Assembly (NCBI RefSeq): GCF_018274385.1
Contig: NZ_JAAFYZ010000017.1
Location: 17,798-81,797 of the forward strand
Length of the DNA: 64,000 nt
Reading direction: 5' to 3'
Origin: Catenulispora pinistramenti
GTDB taxonomy: Bacteria; Actinomycetota; Actinomycetes; Streptomycetales; Catenulisporaceae
Shown: positions 28,388-36,717 of the stretch, piece after piece
Layout of the letters: the number at the start of each line of letters is the position of its first letter
Position numbering within the stretch: position 1 is the first letter of the stretch
Position numbers and translations under genes: made by a program
The notes under the pieces: model-generated
Database searches by the model: none
Seen by the model: only the letters and a program-made list of their open reading frames with translations
Told to the model about the DNA's origin: nothing

Positions 28388-28602
28388 CTTTCGCGTCCGG
28401 GGACGGTAGTCGTGACAAACGTCGTGGGCATCGGCGGCCGGGGGTCCAGACCATGGTGGTGCACGGTGGCGAGGAGCGAGCCGGCCTCCAGCATCCGCCG
28501 CGCGAGCCCGCTCGTGAGCGTGATCACCGAGGCCGTGTGCCCGAGTACATCGTGCATGTCCCGGGCCACCCGGTCGCGCTCCTCATGTGCGCGCCCAGCC
28601 AT
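28381..28602 (-). pseudogene. Fragment of a two-component sensor histidine kinase (HisKA_3)
   Basis: The first ~42 residues (EERDRVARDMHDVLGHTASVITLTSGLARRML) contain the NarL/DesK-type phospho-acceptor box with its His in RDMHDVLGH. Neither the sensor part upstream nor the ATPase (HATPase) domain downstream is present, and the frame ends inside the terminator. It is a remnant of a deleted kinase gene. Confidence 0.75.
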
Positions 28603-28616
28603 CCCGTGGCCGCACT

Positions 28617-29081
28617 TTACCGCCTGGGCTGCCAGAAGAGGCCGTTGCGAGTGATCGCTCCGGGCCGCAAGAACGTCGGCGCCAGCAACAGCAGCGTCGC
28701 GACCTCGACCAGAACGCTGATCAGCGACTGCGGCGAGGGCTGCCGTCCGTGCTCGGTGAAGCCGAACACGCCGATCGTGCGGGAAGCGGCGAAGCCGCCG
28801 AGGGCGCCGGCCGCCGCGCCTGCCGCGCCGAGTCGTAGCAGGAGCGGGCTACTTAGCGGTAGGAGTGCCGCCAGGGTGAAAGAGACGCTGGCCTGGAGGA
28901 GGAACAGGACGCCCACGACGTGGATGAAGCGATAGCCGGTGATGTAGAGCTGGGCGTGGATGTAGCCGCTGACGGTCAGGGTGATGGCGGCCGCGATGCG
29001 TAGGCCGATCTCAGTCAGGGTTCTGGTTCCGGTTAGAACTCTGGTTCCGGTTCCGGTTCTGCTCCTCATGCCAGTCCTCAT
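28617..29081 (-). CDS. Small integral membrane protein, third gene of the cupredoxin operon
   Basis: 154 residues with four predicted membrane helices (IAAAITLTVSGYIHAQLYI; HVVGVLFLLQASVSFTLAALL; LLLRLGAAGAAAGALGGFAA; LISVLVEVATLLLLAPTFL). ATG 29081 overlaps the phosphoesterase stop (ATGA), fixing the start. A second ATG lies 12 bases later. The N-terminus contains GTGTRVLTGTRTL, encoded by a short repeat. No family assigned. The operon suggests an envelope or redox role with the cupredoxin and phosphoesterase. Confidence 0.8.
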   Translation of the reverse strand: MRTGMRSRTGTGTRVLTGTRTLTEIGLRIAAAITLTVSGYIHAQLYITGYRFIHVVGVLFLLQASVSFTLAALLPLSSPLLLRLGAAGAAAGALGGFAASRTIGVFGFTEHGRQPSPQSLISVLVEVATLLLLAPTFLRPGAITRNGLFWQPRR

Positions 29082-30061
29082 GCCAGCCTCGTGTCGGTGA
29101 CGGCCAACGACGTGGCGCCGGTTTTGTACGTCACGGTGCGGATGCCCAGCGCGTCCTTGAGATGCCCGGCCGGCAGGACTTGCGGGGTCGGGCCCGGAGC
29201 CTGGCCTGGAGCGGGGAGGGGATAGGCCGTGGTGGTCGCGGAGTGGAAGGTGACGTTGCCCTCGGTCTTGCTGAACAGCTGGTGGACGTGCCCGTTGAGA
29301 CAGGTGACCGACCCGAACCTGCGCAGCAGGGCCAGGACCTGCATGGCGTCGTCGGTGCCCCAGCCCCACGCCGGATACATGGCGAACAGGGGGATGTGGC
29401 TGAAGACCACGATCGGCGTGTCCGGGCTCAGCCCCGCCACGTCCCTGCGGACGAAGTCGATCTGGTCGGCGCCGAGGTGGCCCAGTTTCTCCAGGCTCAG
29501 GGTGTTGACCAGGGCTATGAAGTGCACGCCGTGGGTGTCGAAGGAATACCATCCGTCGCCGGTCGTGCCGCGGCCGAATGCCTGGCGGTAGGCGCGCCCG
29601 GCGTCGTCCACCGAGTCGTGCTCGCCCGGGACGGTGAACACCCGTCCGGTGCGCACCCCGCTCAGCATCTGCCGGACCTGGTCGAACTGCGCGGCGGTCG
29701 ACAGGTGCGTCAGGTCTCCGGTGTGCATGACGAAGTCCGGCCGGAAACCCAGGGTGTTGATCTGGTCGATCGCCTCGCTGAAGGAGGCGGTGACGTCGGT
29801 GTTGGCCGGCCCGGTGAACCCGATGTGGCTGTCGGAGATCTGGACAAATCGCAGGGCATTGGCATCCGCGGCGGTCGCGGCGGCGACGGCGGCTGCGGCG
29901 CCGTCCTGGTCGTGGGCGATGTGGCTGACCACCTCGCCGCTGGCGACGGTGAGGACCACGGCGGAGCCGAACCAGCCGGCGTGGCGCAGGAGTTGGCGGC
30001 GGCTCATGCCATGCGGGCCGTCCGAGCCTTCCGGCTGGTCGAGGGCGGAGTCGTCGGTCAT
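29078..30061 (-). CDS. Tat-exported calcineurin-like metallophosphoesterase
   Basis: 327 residues. A twin-arginine signal (SRRQLLRHAGW plus hydrophobic stretch) sends the folded enzyme outside. Dimetal-site motifs are ordered: ISDSHIG, HTGDLTH, PGEHD, FSHIP and NGHVH. GEHD replaces the usual GNHD, so the Asn ligand is a Glu. ATG 30061 overlaps the cupredoxin stop (ATGA), so the longer 342-codon ORF is rejected. It is translated together with a copper protein, hinting at a metal-dependent envelope function. Confidence 0.9.
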   Translation of the reverse strand: MTDDSALDQPEGSDGPHGMSRRQLLRHAGWFGSAVVLTVASGEVVSHIAHDQDGAAAAVAAATAADANALRFVQISDSHIGFTGPANTDVTASFSEAIDQINTLGFRPDFVMHTGDLTHLSTAAQFDQVRQMLSGVRTGRVFTVPGEHDSVDDAGRAYRQAFGRGTTGDGWYSFDTHGVHFIALVNTLSLEKLGHLGADQIDFVRRDVAGLSPDTPIVVFSHIPLFAMYPAWGWGTDDAMQVLALLRRFGSVTCLNGHVHQLFSKTEGNVTFHSATTTAYPLPAPGQAPGPTPQVLPAGHLKDALGIRTVTYKTGATSLAVTDTRLA

Positions 30062-30639
30062 GGCGTCACCGTCACCGTCGCGGTCATGAACGGATGGATC
30101 GTGCACAGGTAGGAGTACGTTCCGGGCTTGGTGAAGGTGTACGAGTAGCTCTGTCCGGTGGCCAGCGCCGCCGATCCCAGCGGGCCGCCCGCGCCCTGGC
30201 TGGTGACGGTGTGCGCGTCAGAGTCCTTATTGGTCCAGGTCACCGTGGTCCCGGCGGCCACGGTCAGGGCGGCGGGGGAGAAGGCGAAGTTCATGATCGA
30301 CACGGCGTTCCCGGCGACCGGTGCCGCGGATGCCGCCGGTGCCGTCGACGCACCACCGGTGGAACCGCTGGCCGTGGGCATCGTCATCGTCATGCCCGGC
30401 ATCGCCGGGGCGTCGGTGACCGGTCCGGTGGCGGTCGACCCGGGGCTGCCGGCCAGGGACTGCCCGCTGCCCGGCCGGATCGCGGTGGAGACGTTCGCGG
30501 CGGCCGGGTGGGAAGCGCCGCCGCACGCGGACGCCAGGGCGAGGGTGATCACCGCCATGGCGACCAGATCCGGCTTTCGCGACCGCCCGGGACTGCCGGG
30601 GCTTGGGTTGGCACTCGGATGGTTGGCACTCGGATTCAT
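30058..30639 (-). CDS. Cupredoxin-domain lipoprotein (type 1 copper)
   Basis: 193 residues. A signal with lipobox-like LASAC (Cys39) is followed by a long Ser/Thr/Gly/Met-rich linker containing MPGMTMTMP, possibly a Cu(I)-binding stretch. The C-terminal ~85 residues are a plastocyanin-like fold with type 1 copper ligands H143, C179, H182 and M185 (LCTIHPFM). It is the first gene of a three-gene coupled operon transcribed from a promoter that mirrors that of the divergent sigma factor. Confidence 0.88.
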   Translation of the reverse strand: MNPSANHPSANPSPGSPGRSRKPDLVAMAVITLALASACGGASHPAAANVSTAIRPGSGQSLAGSPGSTATGPVTDAPAMPGMTMTMPTASGSTGGASTAPAASAAPVAGNAVSIMNFAFSPAALTVAAGTTVTWTNKDSDAHTVTSQGAGGPLGSAALATGQSYSYTFTKPGTYSYLCTIHPFMTATVTVTP

Positions 30640-30681
30640 CTGATTCCGGCTCCTGATTCCGTCTGCTCGATCGTGGTCGTA

Positions 30682-30704
30682 GACGGATAGCCGGCGGGGT
30701 TACA
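30682..30704 (-). promoter_or_regulatory. Predicted ECF-type promoter of the cupredoxin operon
   Basis: On the minus strand this reads TGTAACC, nine bases, CTATCCGTC. The same -35-like (TGTAACC), the same 13-bp gap to GTC and the same CTATCYGTC -10-like block occur on the plus strand at 30741-30763. It lies about 43 bases upstream of the cupredoxin ATG. Confidence 0.65.
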
Positions 30705-30740
30705 GGAGCGGCCGACAGGAGCGGGCCTCCGGCGGCGTCA

Positions 30741-30763
30741 TGTAACCCGGATCCCTATCTGTC
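30741..30763 (+). promoter_or_regulatory. Predicted ECF-type promoter of the sigma factor gene
   Basis: TGTAACC-N9-CTATCTGTC, with identical spacing to the minus-strand copy at 30682-30704. Transcription would start near 30770, leaving about 45 bases of leader before ATG 30817. Autoregulation by the encoded ECF sigma factor is the natural reading. Confidence 0.65.
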
Positions 30764-30816
30764 AGTGAGACTTGAACCTTCCGGCACCGACAGACGCTCT
30801 GCGAGGTCGATCACAG

Positions 30817-31368
30817 ATGGAGCAGCCTGAGCGATTCGGGCAGCCCCGCCCCCTGCCCACCGCCGCGTATCCGGGCTGGGAGGCGATCTACGCCGACAAC
30901 ATCGAACGGATCTACCGGCTCATGTACGCCAAAGTCGGTAACCGCCAGGACGCCGAAGACCTGACGTCCCAGGTGTTCCTGACCGCCCTGGGGCCGCTTC
31001 GCGCCACGGCCAGTGTCGGCGAGGTGCGGTCCTACCTGCTCGCCACGGCGCGCACCGTGCTCGCCGCGCACTGGCGGGCGACCCTCGGGCATCAGGTCAC
31101 TGTGATCGACCTCGACGTCGTCAGCCTGGAAGACGTCAGCGAACCGGGCCGGGAGGAGCGCGCCGGCCGGACGGACGAGCGGATCGGGGCGATCCTGTCC
31201 GGGCTGACCGAACGGCACCGCGCGATTCTGACGCTGCGCTTCCTGCGGGGCTACTCCATCAAGGCCGCCGCCGCCGAGCTGGGGGTGACGGTGGCCAACG
31301 CCAAAGTGCTGCAACATCGCGCGCTGCGCCGCGCCGCGGGGCTCGACAAGGAAGGGGAAGCGTCATGA
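30817..31368 (+). CDS. ECF-family RNA polymerase sigma factor
   Basis: 183 residues from ATG 30817 (GAGG at 30803-30806); a TTG at 30772 would coincide with the predicted transcription start and is less likely. Region 2 is visible as YADNIERIYRLMYAKVGNRQDAEDLTSQVFLTAL, in part. Region 4 is LTERHRAILTLRFLRGYSIKAAAAELGVT with the DNA-binding helix. Its stop overlaps the start of a membrane Rieske protein (ATGA), the usual place of an anti-sigma factor. Likely targets are its own promoter and the divergent cupredoxin operon. Confidence 0.92.
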   Translation: MEQPERFGQPRPLPTAAYPGWEAIYADNIERIYRLMYAKVGNRQDAEDLTSQVFLTALGPLRATASVGEVRSYLLATARTVLAAHWRATLGHQVTVIDLDVVSLEDVSEPGREERAGRTDERIGAILSGLTERHRAILTLRFLRGYSIKAAAAELGVTVANAKVLQHRALRRAAGLDKEGEAS

Positions 31369-32129
31369 AGCGCCCGATCGACCGCTACGTGGAAAGCCTG
31401 CTGCGCCGGCGCCGTCCCGCGGACTTCGTCCCCACCGAGGACGACATCGCGATCGCCCGCGCCGCCATCGACCTGGCCGCCGCCGCGCCCGACGCCCAGC
31501 GTCCGCGCGAGGCGTTCGTCGAGGATCTGCGCCGGCGCGTCGCCGACCGGCAGGACGCCGCCCCCGAGCCGGCGTCGGCGGCACCGCGGTCAGGGGGATC
31601 AGGGTCACCGGCATCGGCGTGGCCACTGGCGTCAGCGTGGTCGCCGGCGGCGCGCCGGATCCGGGGCCGCCGCCGCTTTCTGACCGCGACCGCACTCACC
31701 GCGACCGGCGTCGTCGCAGGCGTCGCCGGAGTCGCCGTCGATCGGGCCGTCACCGGCTCCGAGTCGCCGGCCACCGACGCCGACCAGGAACTGACCCCCA
31801 CCATCGGCAGCTGGCAGACCGTCGCCGGCGCCGCCGACCTCGCCGAAGGCGCGGTGCTGCCGTTCGACCTCGGCGCGGTGTCCGGTTTCCTCCGGCGAGC
31901 GTCGGGCCGGGTCCAGGCCGTATCAGGGATCTGCACCCACCAAGGCTGCCGCCTCCACCTCGACACCCCCGGCGACGGCTTCGTCTGCCCCTGCCACGGC
32001 GCCACCTTCTCGTTGTCCGGAGCCCCGCTGACCCGCCCGCACGGCAGCTCGCCGCTGCCCGCGCTGCCCCGGCTGCCGGTGCGCATCGAAGGCGGCAACG
32101 TTCAGGTATACGCGCCGAACCAGGCGTGA
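31365..32129 (+). CDS. Membrane Rieske [2Fe-2S] protein, candidate redox-sensing anti-sigma factor
   Basis: 254 residues. The N-terminal ~95 residues are charged and predicted cytoplasmic. One Tat-like membrane segment follows (RRRFLTATALTATGVVAGVAGVAV, residues ~102-124). The extracytoplasmic C-terminal domain is Rieske: C190-x-H192 and C208-P-C210-H211, with C195/C210 placed for the stabilising disulfide. Coupled to the sigma gene (ATGA), it has the topology of an anti-sigma factor with a redox cluster outside the membrane. The N-terminus lacks a clear zinc-type HxxxCxxC motif, so the anti-sigma role is inferred. Confidence 0.85.
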   Translation: MKRPIDRYVESLLRRRRPADFVPTEDDIAIARAAIDLAAAAPDAQRPREAFVEDLRRRVADRQDAAPEPASAAPRSGGSGSPASAWPLASAWSPAARRIRGRRRFLTATALTATGVVAGVAGVAVDRAVTGSESPATDADQELTPTIGSWQTVAGAADLAEGAVLPFDLGAVSGFLRRASGRVQAVSGICTHQGCRLHLDTPGDGFVCPCHGATFSLSGAPLTRPHGSSPLPALPRLPVRIEGGNVQVYAPNQA

Positions 32130-32133
32130 CTCA

Positions 32134-32235
32134 CGCAGCGCCGAGAACTGCTCAGCGCCAAGAACTGCTCAGCACCCAGAACCGCTCAGCGCCGAGAACC
32201 ACGCAGCGCCGAGAACCGCTCAGCGATCAGCCCGA
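32134..32235. repeat. Six tandem 17-bp repeats between the Rieske gene and the halogenase-like gene
   Basis: Units start at 32134, 32151, 32168, 32185, 32202 and 32219. The consensus is C(T/G)CAGCGCCGAGAACYG with one to five differences per unit. The last unit overlaps the stop codon of the minus-strand halogenase-like gene and contains CTCAGCGATCAG, also present at 13521-13532. No spacers separate the units, so this is not a CRISPR. Confidence 0.9.
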
Positions 32236-33980
32236 ACCCGATACAGCCGACGCATCTCCGCCTCCAACTCGGCCAGCCGCTCGGGGCGGGGCCGGCTCTG
32301 CGGTGCGAACAGTCCGTCCTTCTCCCAGCGGTCCGGGTCCAGGCTCAGCGCCGAGACGTTCAGCCAGCCGCGGCTGCGGAGCGGGGCGAGCAGGTCCGGG
32401 CGGGCGTCTTCGATCGCCAGGTAGAAGATCACGTGGGCCAGTTCCTCGATGCGCTCCAGGCCGTCGCGGATGCTGCGCAGGACGTCCGCGAAGGTGGGCG
32501 GCTGGTCGGTCGGCAGGTTCTGGCGGAACAAGCGGGCCAGGGTGGGAAGGTCGTCGTAGTAGTCGATGAAGTCGAACTCGAAGCGGCCCCGGTAGGTGTC
32601 GGCCCAGTCCTGGAGCAGCTTCACGACCGCGCCTTGGGTGGCCACCGCGTGGGCGCCGAGGGCACTGAGCGTGGTGCTGGCGGCGGCGTCCAGGAAGGTC
32701 TTGCCGTAGAACTGCGGGTCGGAGAAGGCCCAGCCGACGTAGTAGTCCCAGACGGTCTTCAGGGACATGACCATCGCGTTGCCGTGGAACGGGTAGGAGG
32801 ACTGGATGTTCTGGGTGAGGCCCTCGGCCAGGGACAGGAACCACTTGTTGGCGTAGGCGACGTAGGCCGGGTCCAGACGGCCCTCCAGGTCGCGGCCGAT
32901 CATCTCGGTCACGAAGCTGTTCGCGTAGCCGATCAGGTTCGAGCCCACCGAGTAGTAGGGGTCGGCGAAGACCCCGGCATCGCCGACGCAGGCCCAGCGG
33001 TCGGGGGACAGCGTCTGCTGCGAGGAGTGGCTGTAGTTCCTCAGGACCTTGAAATCCAGGACGTTCATCGAGGCCATCGCCGGTCCGAAGTCCGGCACCC
33101 GGCCGGTCACGAAGTCGACGGCCTTCCCGATCCGGTTGAAGCCGGTGATCGGGTGCATCTCGTCCCGGGTCACGATGCCGACGCTGGTGTGGTGCGGCGC
33201 CAGCGGGATGGCCCACACCCAGCCGCCGTCGAACATGAAGTGATTGGTGGAGTGCCAGCGCGGACCGGACACGCGCTCGTGCCAGTCCCGATGCTCGGCG
33301 CCGATCACGGCGTCGATGTCGAGCCGGCCGTCGAGCCGGAACCAGACCGCGTTGTGCTTCTTCGAGTACTGCTTCCCGAGCCCGAGCTTGCGTTGCAGCA
33401 GCCGGTGGCGGCCGGTCGCGTCCACCACCCAGCGACAGGAGATCGAGCGCGGTGCCGGTTCGGCGCCGGCAGTGGGTACGTGGGTGTCGCCATCAGCATC
33501 AGCATCGCGCTGGACGCTCACCCGGTGCGGTTCGCCATCCCGACCGAGCTCGATCGCCTCGACCCGGACGCCCTGTTCCAACCCGGCCCCGGCCTCGACC
33601 GCCACCTCCCGCAGGTGTTCCTCCAACGACCCGCGGTTGAGCTGGTAGGACTTGGCCGGCAGGAACCGCTCGACACCGAACTCCGGCTCGTCCTGGATCG
33701 CGGGCCGGCCGCCGTAGAAGTAGCGGAGCCCCAGCTTTTCCAGCTGCTCGCTCTCCAAATACTTGTGCAGGCCCAGGACCTGTGCGAAGTAATACGCGCC
33801 GACCTCGACCGACGACTCGCCGACCTTGTGTGCGGACAAGGGGATCGGCGAGCGCTCGCGCTCAAGAACCAGGACCGAGGCTTCCGGGCGCGCTTGCCTG
33901 AGCTGTATCGCCAGACACAGGCCGGCCAGGCCGCCGCCGGCGATGACCACATCGAAGTCGACTCCCTTGAACGCCGTCAC
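32220..33980 (-). CDS. Flavin-dependent halogenase-like enzyme (NAD(P)/FAD oxidoreductase superfamily)
   Basis: 586 residues, last gene of the minus-strand NRPS operon. FAD-binding GGGLAG (residues 15-20), HKVGESS (51-57), WVVDATGRH and GDAGVFADPYYSVG follow the order of flavin-dependent halogenases. The halogenase hallmark WxWxIP is present as W254-V-W256-A-I258-P259. The long C-terminal region (about 400-586) is extra compared with plain hydroxylases. It probably chlorinates an aromatic or PCP-bound intermediate, but the catalytic Lys could not be placed with certainty, so a hydroxylase role remains possible. No flavin reductase is nearby. Confidence 0.72.
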   Translation of the reverse strand: MTAFKGVDFDVVIAGGGLAGLCLAIQLRQARPEASVLVLERERSPIPLSAHKVGESSVEVGAYYFAQVLGLHKYLESEQLEKLGLRYFYGGRPAIQDEPEFGVERFLPAKSYQLNRGSLEEHLREVAVEAGAGLEQGVRVEAIELGRDGEPHRVSVQRDADADGDTHVPTAGAEPAPRSISCRWVVDATGRHRLLQRKLGLGKQYSKKHNAVWFRLDGRLDIDAVIGAEHRDWHERVSGPRWHSTNHFMFDGGWVWAIPLAPHHTSVGIVTRDEMHPITGFNRIGKAVDFVTGRVPDFGPAMASMNVLDFKVLRNYSHSSQQTLSPDRWACVGDAGVFADPYYSVGSNLIGYANSFVTEMIGRDLEGRLDPAYVAYANKWFLSLAEGLTQNIQSSYPFHGNAMVMSLKTVWDYYVGWAFSDPQFYGKTFLDAAASTTLSALGAHAVATQGAVVKLLQDWADTYRGRFEFDFIDYYDDLPTLARLFRQNLPTDQPPTFADVLRSIRDGLERIEELAHVIFYLAIEDARPDLLAPLRSRGWLNVSALSLDPDRWEKDGLFAPQSRPRPERLAELEAEMRRLYRVRADR

Positions 33981-33996
33981 GGCAGCACCCCTTGAC

Positions 33997-35832
33997 TCAA
34001 GAATCCGAAGGTTGGATACGGGGCGACGTCTCGACGACCCGTGCCAGATCGTGGATGGTCCGGCTGATGTAGGGCTGCGCGCTGTCCACGCGGACCCCGA
34101 GCAGGCTCTCCAGTTCGGCGACCAGGTCCATGACGCTGAGCGAGTCGCCGCCGACCGCGAAGAAGTCGTCGTCCACGCCGAACCCGCCGTGGCCGAGGAT
34201 CCGCTTCCACACGTCGAGCAGGCACGCCTCGACCGGGCTCGGGGCGGCGGCGCCGGGCGAGCCGTCGACCGGACAGGCCAACGCGGCCAACGCTTTCTCG
34301 TCCACTTTGCCGTGCCCGGTCAGCGGCAGCTCGTCGACCGGGACCACGTCCGCCGGGACCATGTACGCCGGCAGCCGCTCGGCCGCCAGGCCCCTGAGCC
34401 GCGGCACGTCATCGGCCCGCGCGCCGACGACGAACGCCACCAGCCGGGGCGTTCCCGACTCGGAGTCCTGGCACAGGATGTACGCCTCGCGCACCGACGC
34501 GTCCTCGGTGAGACAGGCGGCGATCTGGGCCGGCTCGACCCGCCGGCCCCGGATCTTCAGCTGCCGGTCCGCCCGCCCCACGAACTCCAGGGTCCCGTCT
34601 GACAGCCGGCGCACGAGATCCCCGGTGCGATACACCCGAGAACCAGAACCCGTACAAGACCCAGACTGAGTCACAGCCCCAGACCCCGGCACAGCGCCGG
34701 AGGGGCGAGCCGTGAACTTCTCAGCGGTCAGGGCGGGTTCCCGGTGATATCCACGCGCCAGCCCGGCGCCGCCGAGATAGAGCTCCCCGACCTCCTCGGC
34801 GGCGGCTTCGGCCCCCTTCTCATCGAGCACGACCGCCGCGACCCCGTCGATCGGCCGCCCGATCAGCACCCGCTCGTCATCGGCGGCGAGCAGCTGGACC
34901 GTCGAGCAAACCGAGTTCTCGCAGGGCCCGTACTCATTGAACAGCCGGGTCCCGGGAAGCCGCCGGTAGTGCTCCCGCACCAGATCAAGGGACAACTGCT
35001 CCCCGGCCACGGTGACGCTCCGCAGCGCCGAGGCGGCGGTCCGATCCAGACCGGAGAGCAGGCGGTGGTACAAGGACGGGGTGATCAGGAAGTGCGAGAC
35101 ACCCTGACGATCCACCAGATCGACCAGATACGACCGGTCCGTGATCTGGTCACGCCGGGGTAGCAGCAGCCGCGCGCCGCAGGCCAGGGCGCAGAACATG
35201 TCCTCGACCGAGCTGTCGAAGGTCGGACCCGGTATCGCGAGATGCACATCGCCCGGAGCGAAGCCGTAGTACGCGTTCCGCCAGCGCACGGTATTCAGGA
35301 CCGCGCGATGCTCCACCGCCACCGCGCGCGGCGTTCCGGTCGTCCCCGACGTGTGCAGGATGTAGGCCAGATCGCCGGGGCCGGCCGCCGGAGTCGGGTT
35401 CGTGTCCAGAACGGTCTGCGGGGCCATGACGTCCAGGACGAACAGGTCGCCGTCGAAGAACGCCGCGCCGGCGGCCGTGCCGGACTCGATGAGCACCGCC
35501 CTCGGCGCCACCGCCTCGATCATCCGCCGGGTCAGGCCCGGGGCGTTGTCCGGGTCCAGCGGCACGTAGGCGCCGCCGGCCTTGAGTACGGCCAGGACGG
35601 CCACGACCACGTCCGGCGGGTGCCGGGCCGAGATCACCACCGGGTCGTCCGGCCGCACCCCGCTGACCTCGCGCAGATGGCGCGCGAGCCGGTTGGCCCG
35701 GCTGTTCAGCTCCCCGTAGGCGATCGTCCGGCCCTCGTACTCCACCGCCACCGCCTCCGGTGCCCGGCCGACGCGGTCCTCCACCAGGCCGTGCAGCGTC
35801 CCCATGCTGTCCATCCCCATGTCGTCCCCCAT
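33997..35832 (-). CDS. NRPS adenylation-carrier didomain (A-PCP) with acidic binding pocket
   Basis: 611 residues. The A domain has YILHTSGTTGTPR (A3), FNEYGPCEN (A5), YRTGDLVR (A7), the hinge and LPLTGHGKVDEKAL (A10 Lys). The PCP has FFAVGGDSLSVMD with the phosphopantetheine Ser. By motif alignment the specificity residues read D-S-E-L-T-A-E-V-C-K. Glu at two pocket positions suggests a basic side chain (Lys/Orn/Arg-like), a prediction only. The A5 motif has Cys in place of the usual Thr (GPCE). It is two genes downstream of the CmlA-like hydroxylase, which typically works on such a free A-PCP. Confidence 0.93.
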   Translation of the reverse strand: MGDDMGMDSMGTLHGLVEDRVGRAPEAVAVEYEGRTIAYGELNSRANRLARHLREVSGVRPDDPVVISARHPPDVVVAVLAVLKAGGAYVPLDPDNAPGLTRRMIEAVAPRAVLIESGTAAGAAFFDGDLFVLDVMAPQTVLDTNPTPAAGPGDLAYILHTSGTTGTPRAVAVEHRAVLNTVRWRNAYYGFAPGDVHLAIPGPTFDSSVEDMFCALACGARLLLPRRDQITDRSYLVDLVDRQGVSHFLITPSLYHRLLSGLDRTAASALRSVTVAGEQLSLDLVREHYRRLPGTRLFNEYGPCENSVCSTVQLLAADDERVLIGRPIDGVAAVVLDEKGAEAAAEEVGELYLGGAGLARGYHREPALTAEKFTARPSGAVPGSGAVTQSGSCTGSGSRVYRTGDLVRRLSDGTLEFVGRADRQLKIRGRRVEPAQIAACLTEDASVREAYILCQDSESGTPRLVAFVVGARADDVPRLRGLAAERLPAYMVPADVVPVDELPLTGHGKVDEKALAALACPVDGSPGAAAPSPVEACLLDVWKRILGHGGFGVDDDFFAVGGDSLSVMDLVAELESLLGVRVDSAQPYISRTIHDLARVVETSPRIQPSDS

Positions 35833-35844
35833 GCCCTCGCAGCC

Positions 35845-36621
35845 CTATTTCTCCAGGTGCCGGGAACCGAGCGCGCGCAGTACCGCGTTCAGCGTCGCCT
35901 CGGGCTCGGTCTGCGGAAAGTAGTGCCCGCCCGGGATCGCCGCGACCTCGATCGGCGAGCTGCTGACCGCCTGCCAGGCCCGGACGGCGGCCCCGGTCAC
36001 CTCGGGATCGCCGAGCCCGTACAGCGCGGTGACGCCGATCGCCAGCGGCGGGCGCGACGCGGGCAAGTGGTACGCGGCCCCGGCGGCCAGATCCGCCCGC
36101 AGCGCCGGGAAGACCCGGTCCCGGAAATCCTGACGCCGCAGCCGGGCCGGGTCGCCGCCGAGCCGGCGCCACAGCTCCTCGATCTCCGGATCGCCCAACG
36201 CCGGCCCCGGCTCCGGTCTCGGGACAGGCGCGGCGAGGACCACCAGCCGGTCCACCGCCCGGCCGCGCCGCGTCATCCGATACGCGAGCTCGTAGGCCAG
36301 ATGGGCACCGAAACTGTGGCCCAGCAAACAGATCCGCCCCGGCAGGGCGAGCAGCGCCGGAAGAATGTCGTCCGCCAAGGCCTGGACCGAGTCCAGCGGC
36401 GGGCGCGCCGAACGGTCCTCACGCCCCGGAGCCACATAGCCGTACAGGGCAAGCCAATCCGGCACCCGTCGCTGCCAGGACGCGAACGCGGTGGCACCGG
36501 CGCCGGCATACGGGAAGCAGACCAGGACGGCCTGATCCGCCTCCCCGTCCGGCGCCCTGACCGGGCCGAGCCGACGTAAGGGAAGGTCTGCGGGCGCGTC
36601 GAGCGCCGCCTGCGTCGTCAC
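35845..36621 (-). CDS. Type II thioesterase of the NRPS cluster
   Basis: 258-residue alpha/beta hydrolase that removes wrong or stalled acyl groups from carrier proteins. FPYAGAGATAFASW at the start is the TEII signature. The nucleophile is Ser103 in GHSFGAHLAYEL, and the late GGHYFPQTEPEAT carries the His. It lies between the CmlA-like hydroxylase and an A-PCP gene on the same strand. Confidence 0.93.
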   Translation of the reverse strand: MTTQAALDAPADLPLRRLGPVRAPDGEADQAVLVCFPYAGAGATAFASWQRRVPDWLALYGYVAPGREDRSARPPLDSVQALADDILPALLALPGRICLLGHSFGAHLAYELAYRMTRRGRAVDRLVVLAAPVPRPEPGPALGDPEIEELWRRLGGDPARLRRQDFRDRVFPALRADLAAGAAYHLPASRPPLAIGVTALYGLGDPEVTGAAVRAWQAVSSSPIEVAAIPGGHYFPQTEPEATLNAVLRALGSRHLEK

Positions 36622-36717
36622 TTGTCAGCCTCCATCGCCGCCACGAGCGAGCCCGGACCCGAATCAGCCGTCCGGTCGTCGAAAGGGTCCGTCATGGCCT
36701 TCCTCCTCTGTCGGATC

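Noticed and set aside
32134..32235. 17-bp tandem repeats considered as a CRISPR array
   Set aside because: Repeats are contiguous without spacers, too short, and no cas gene is near.
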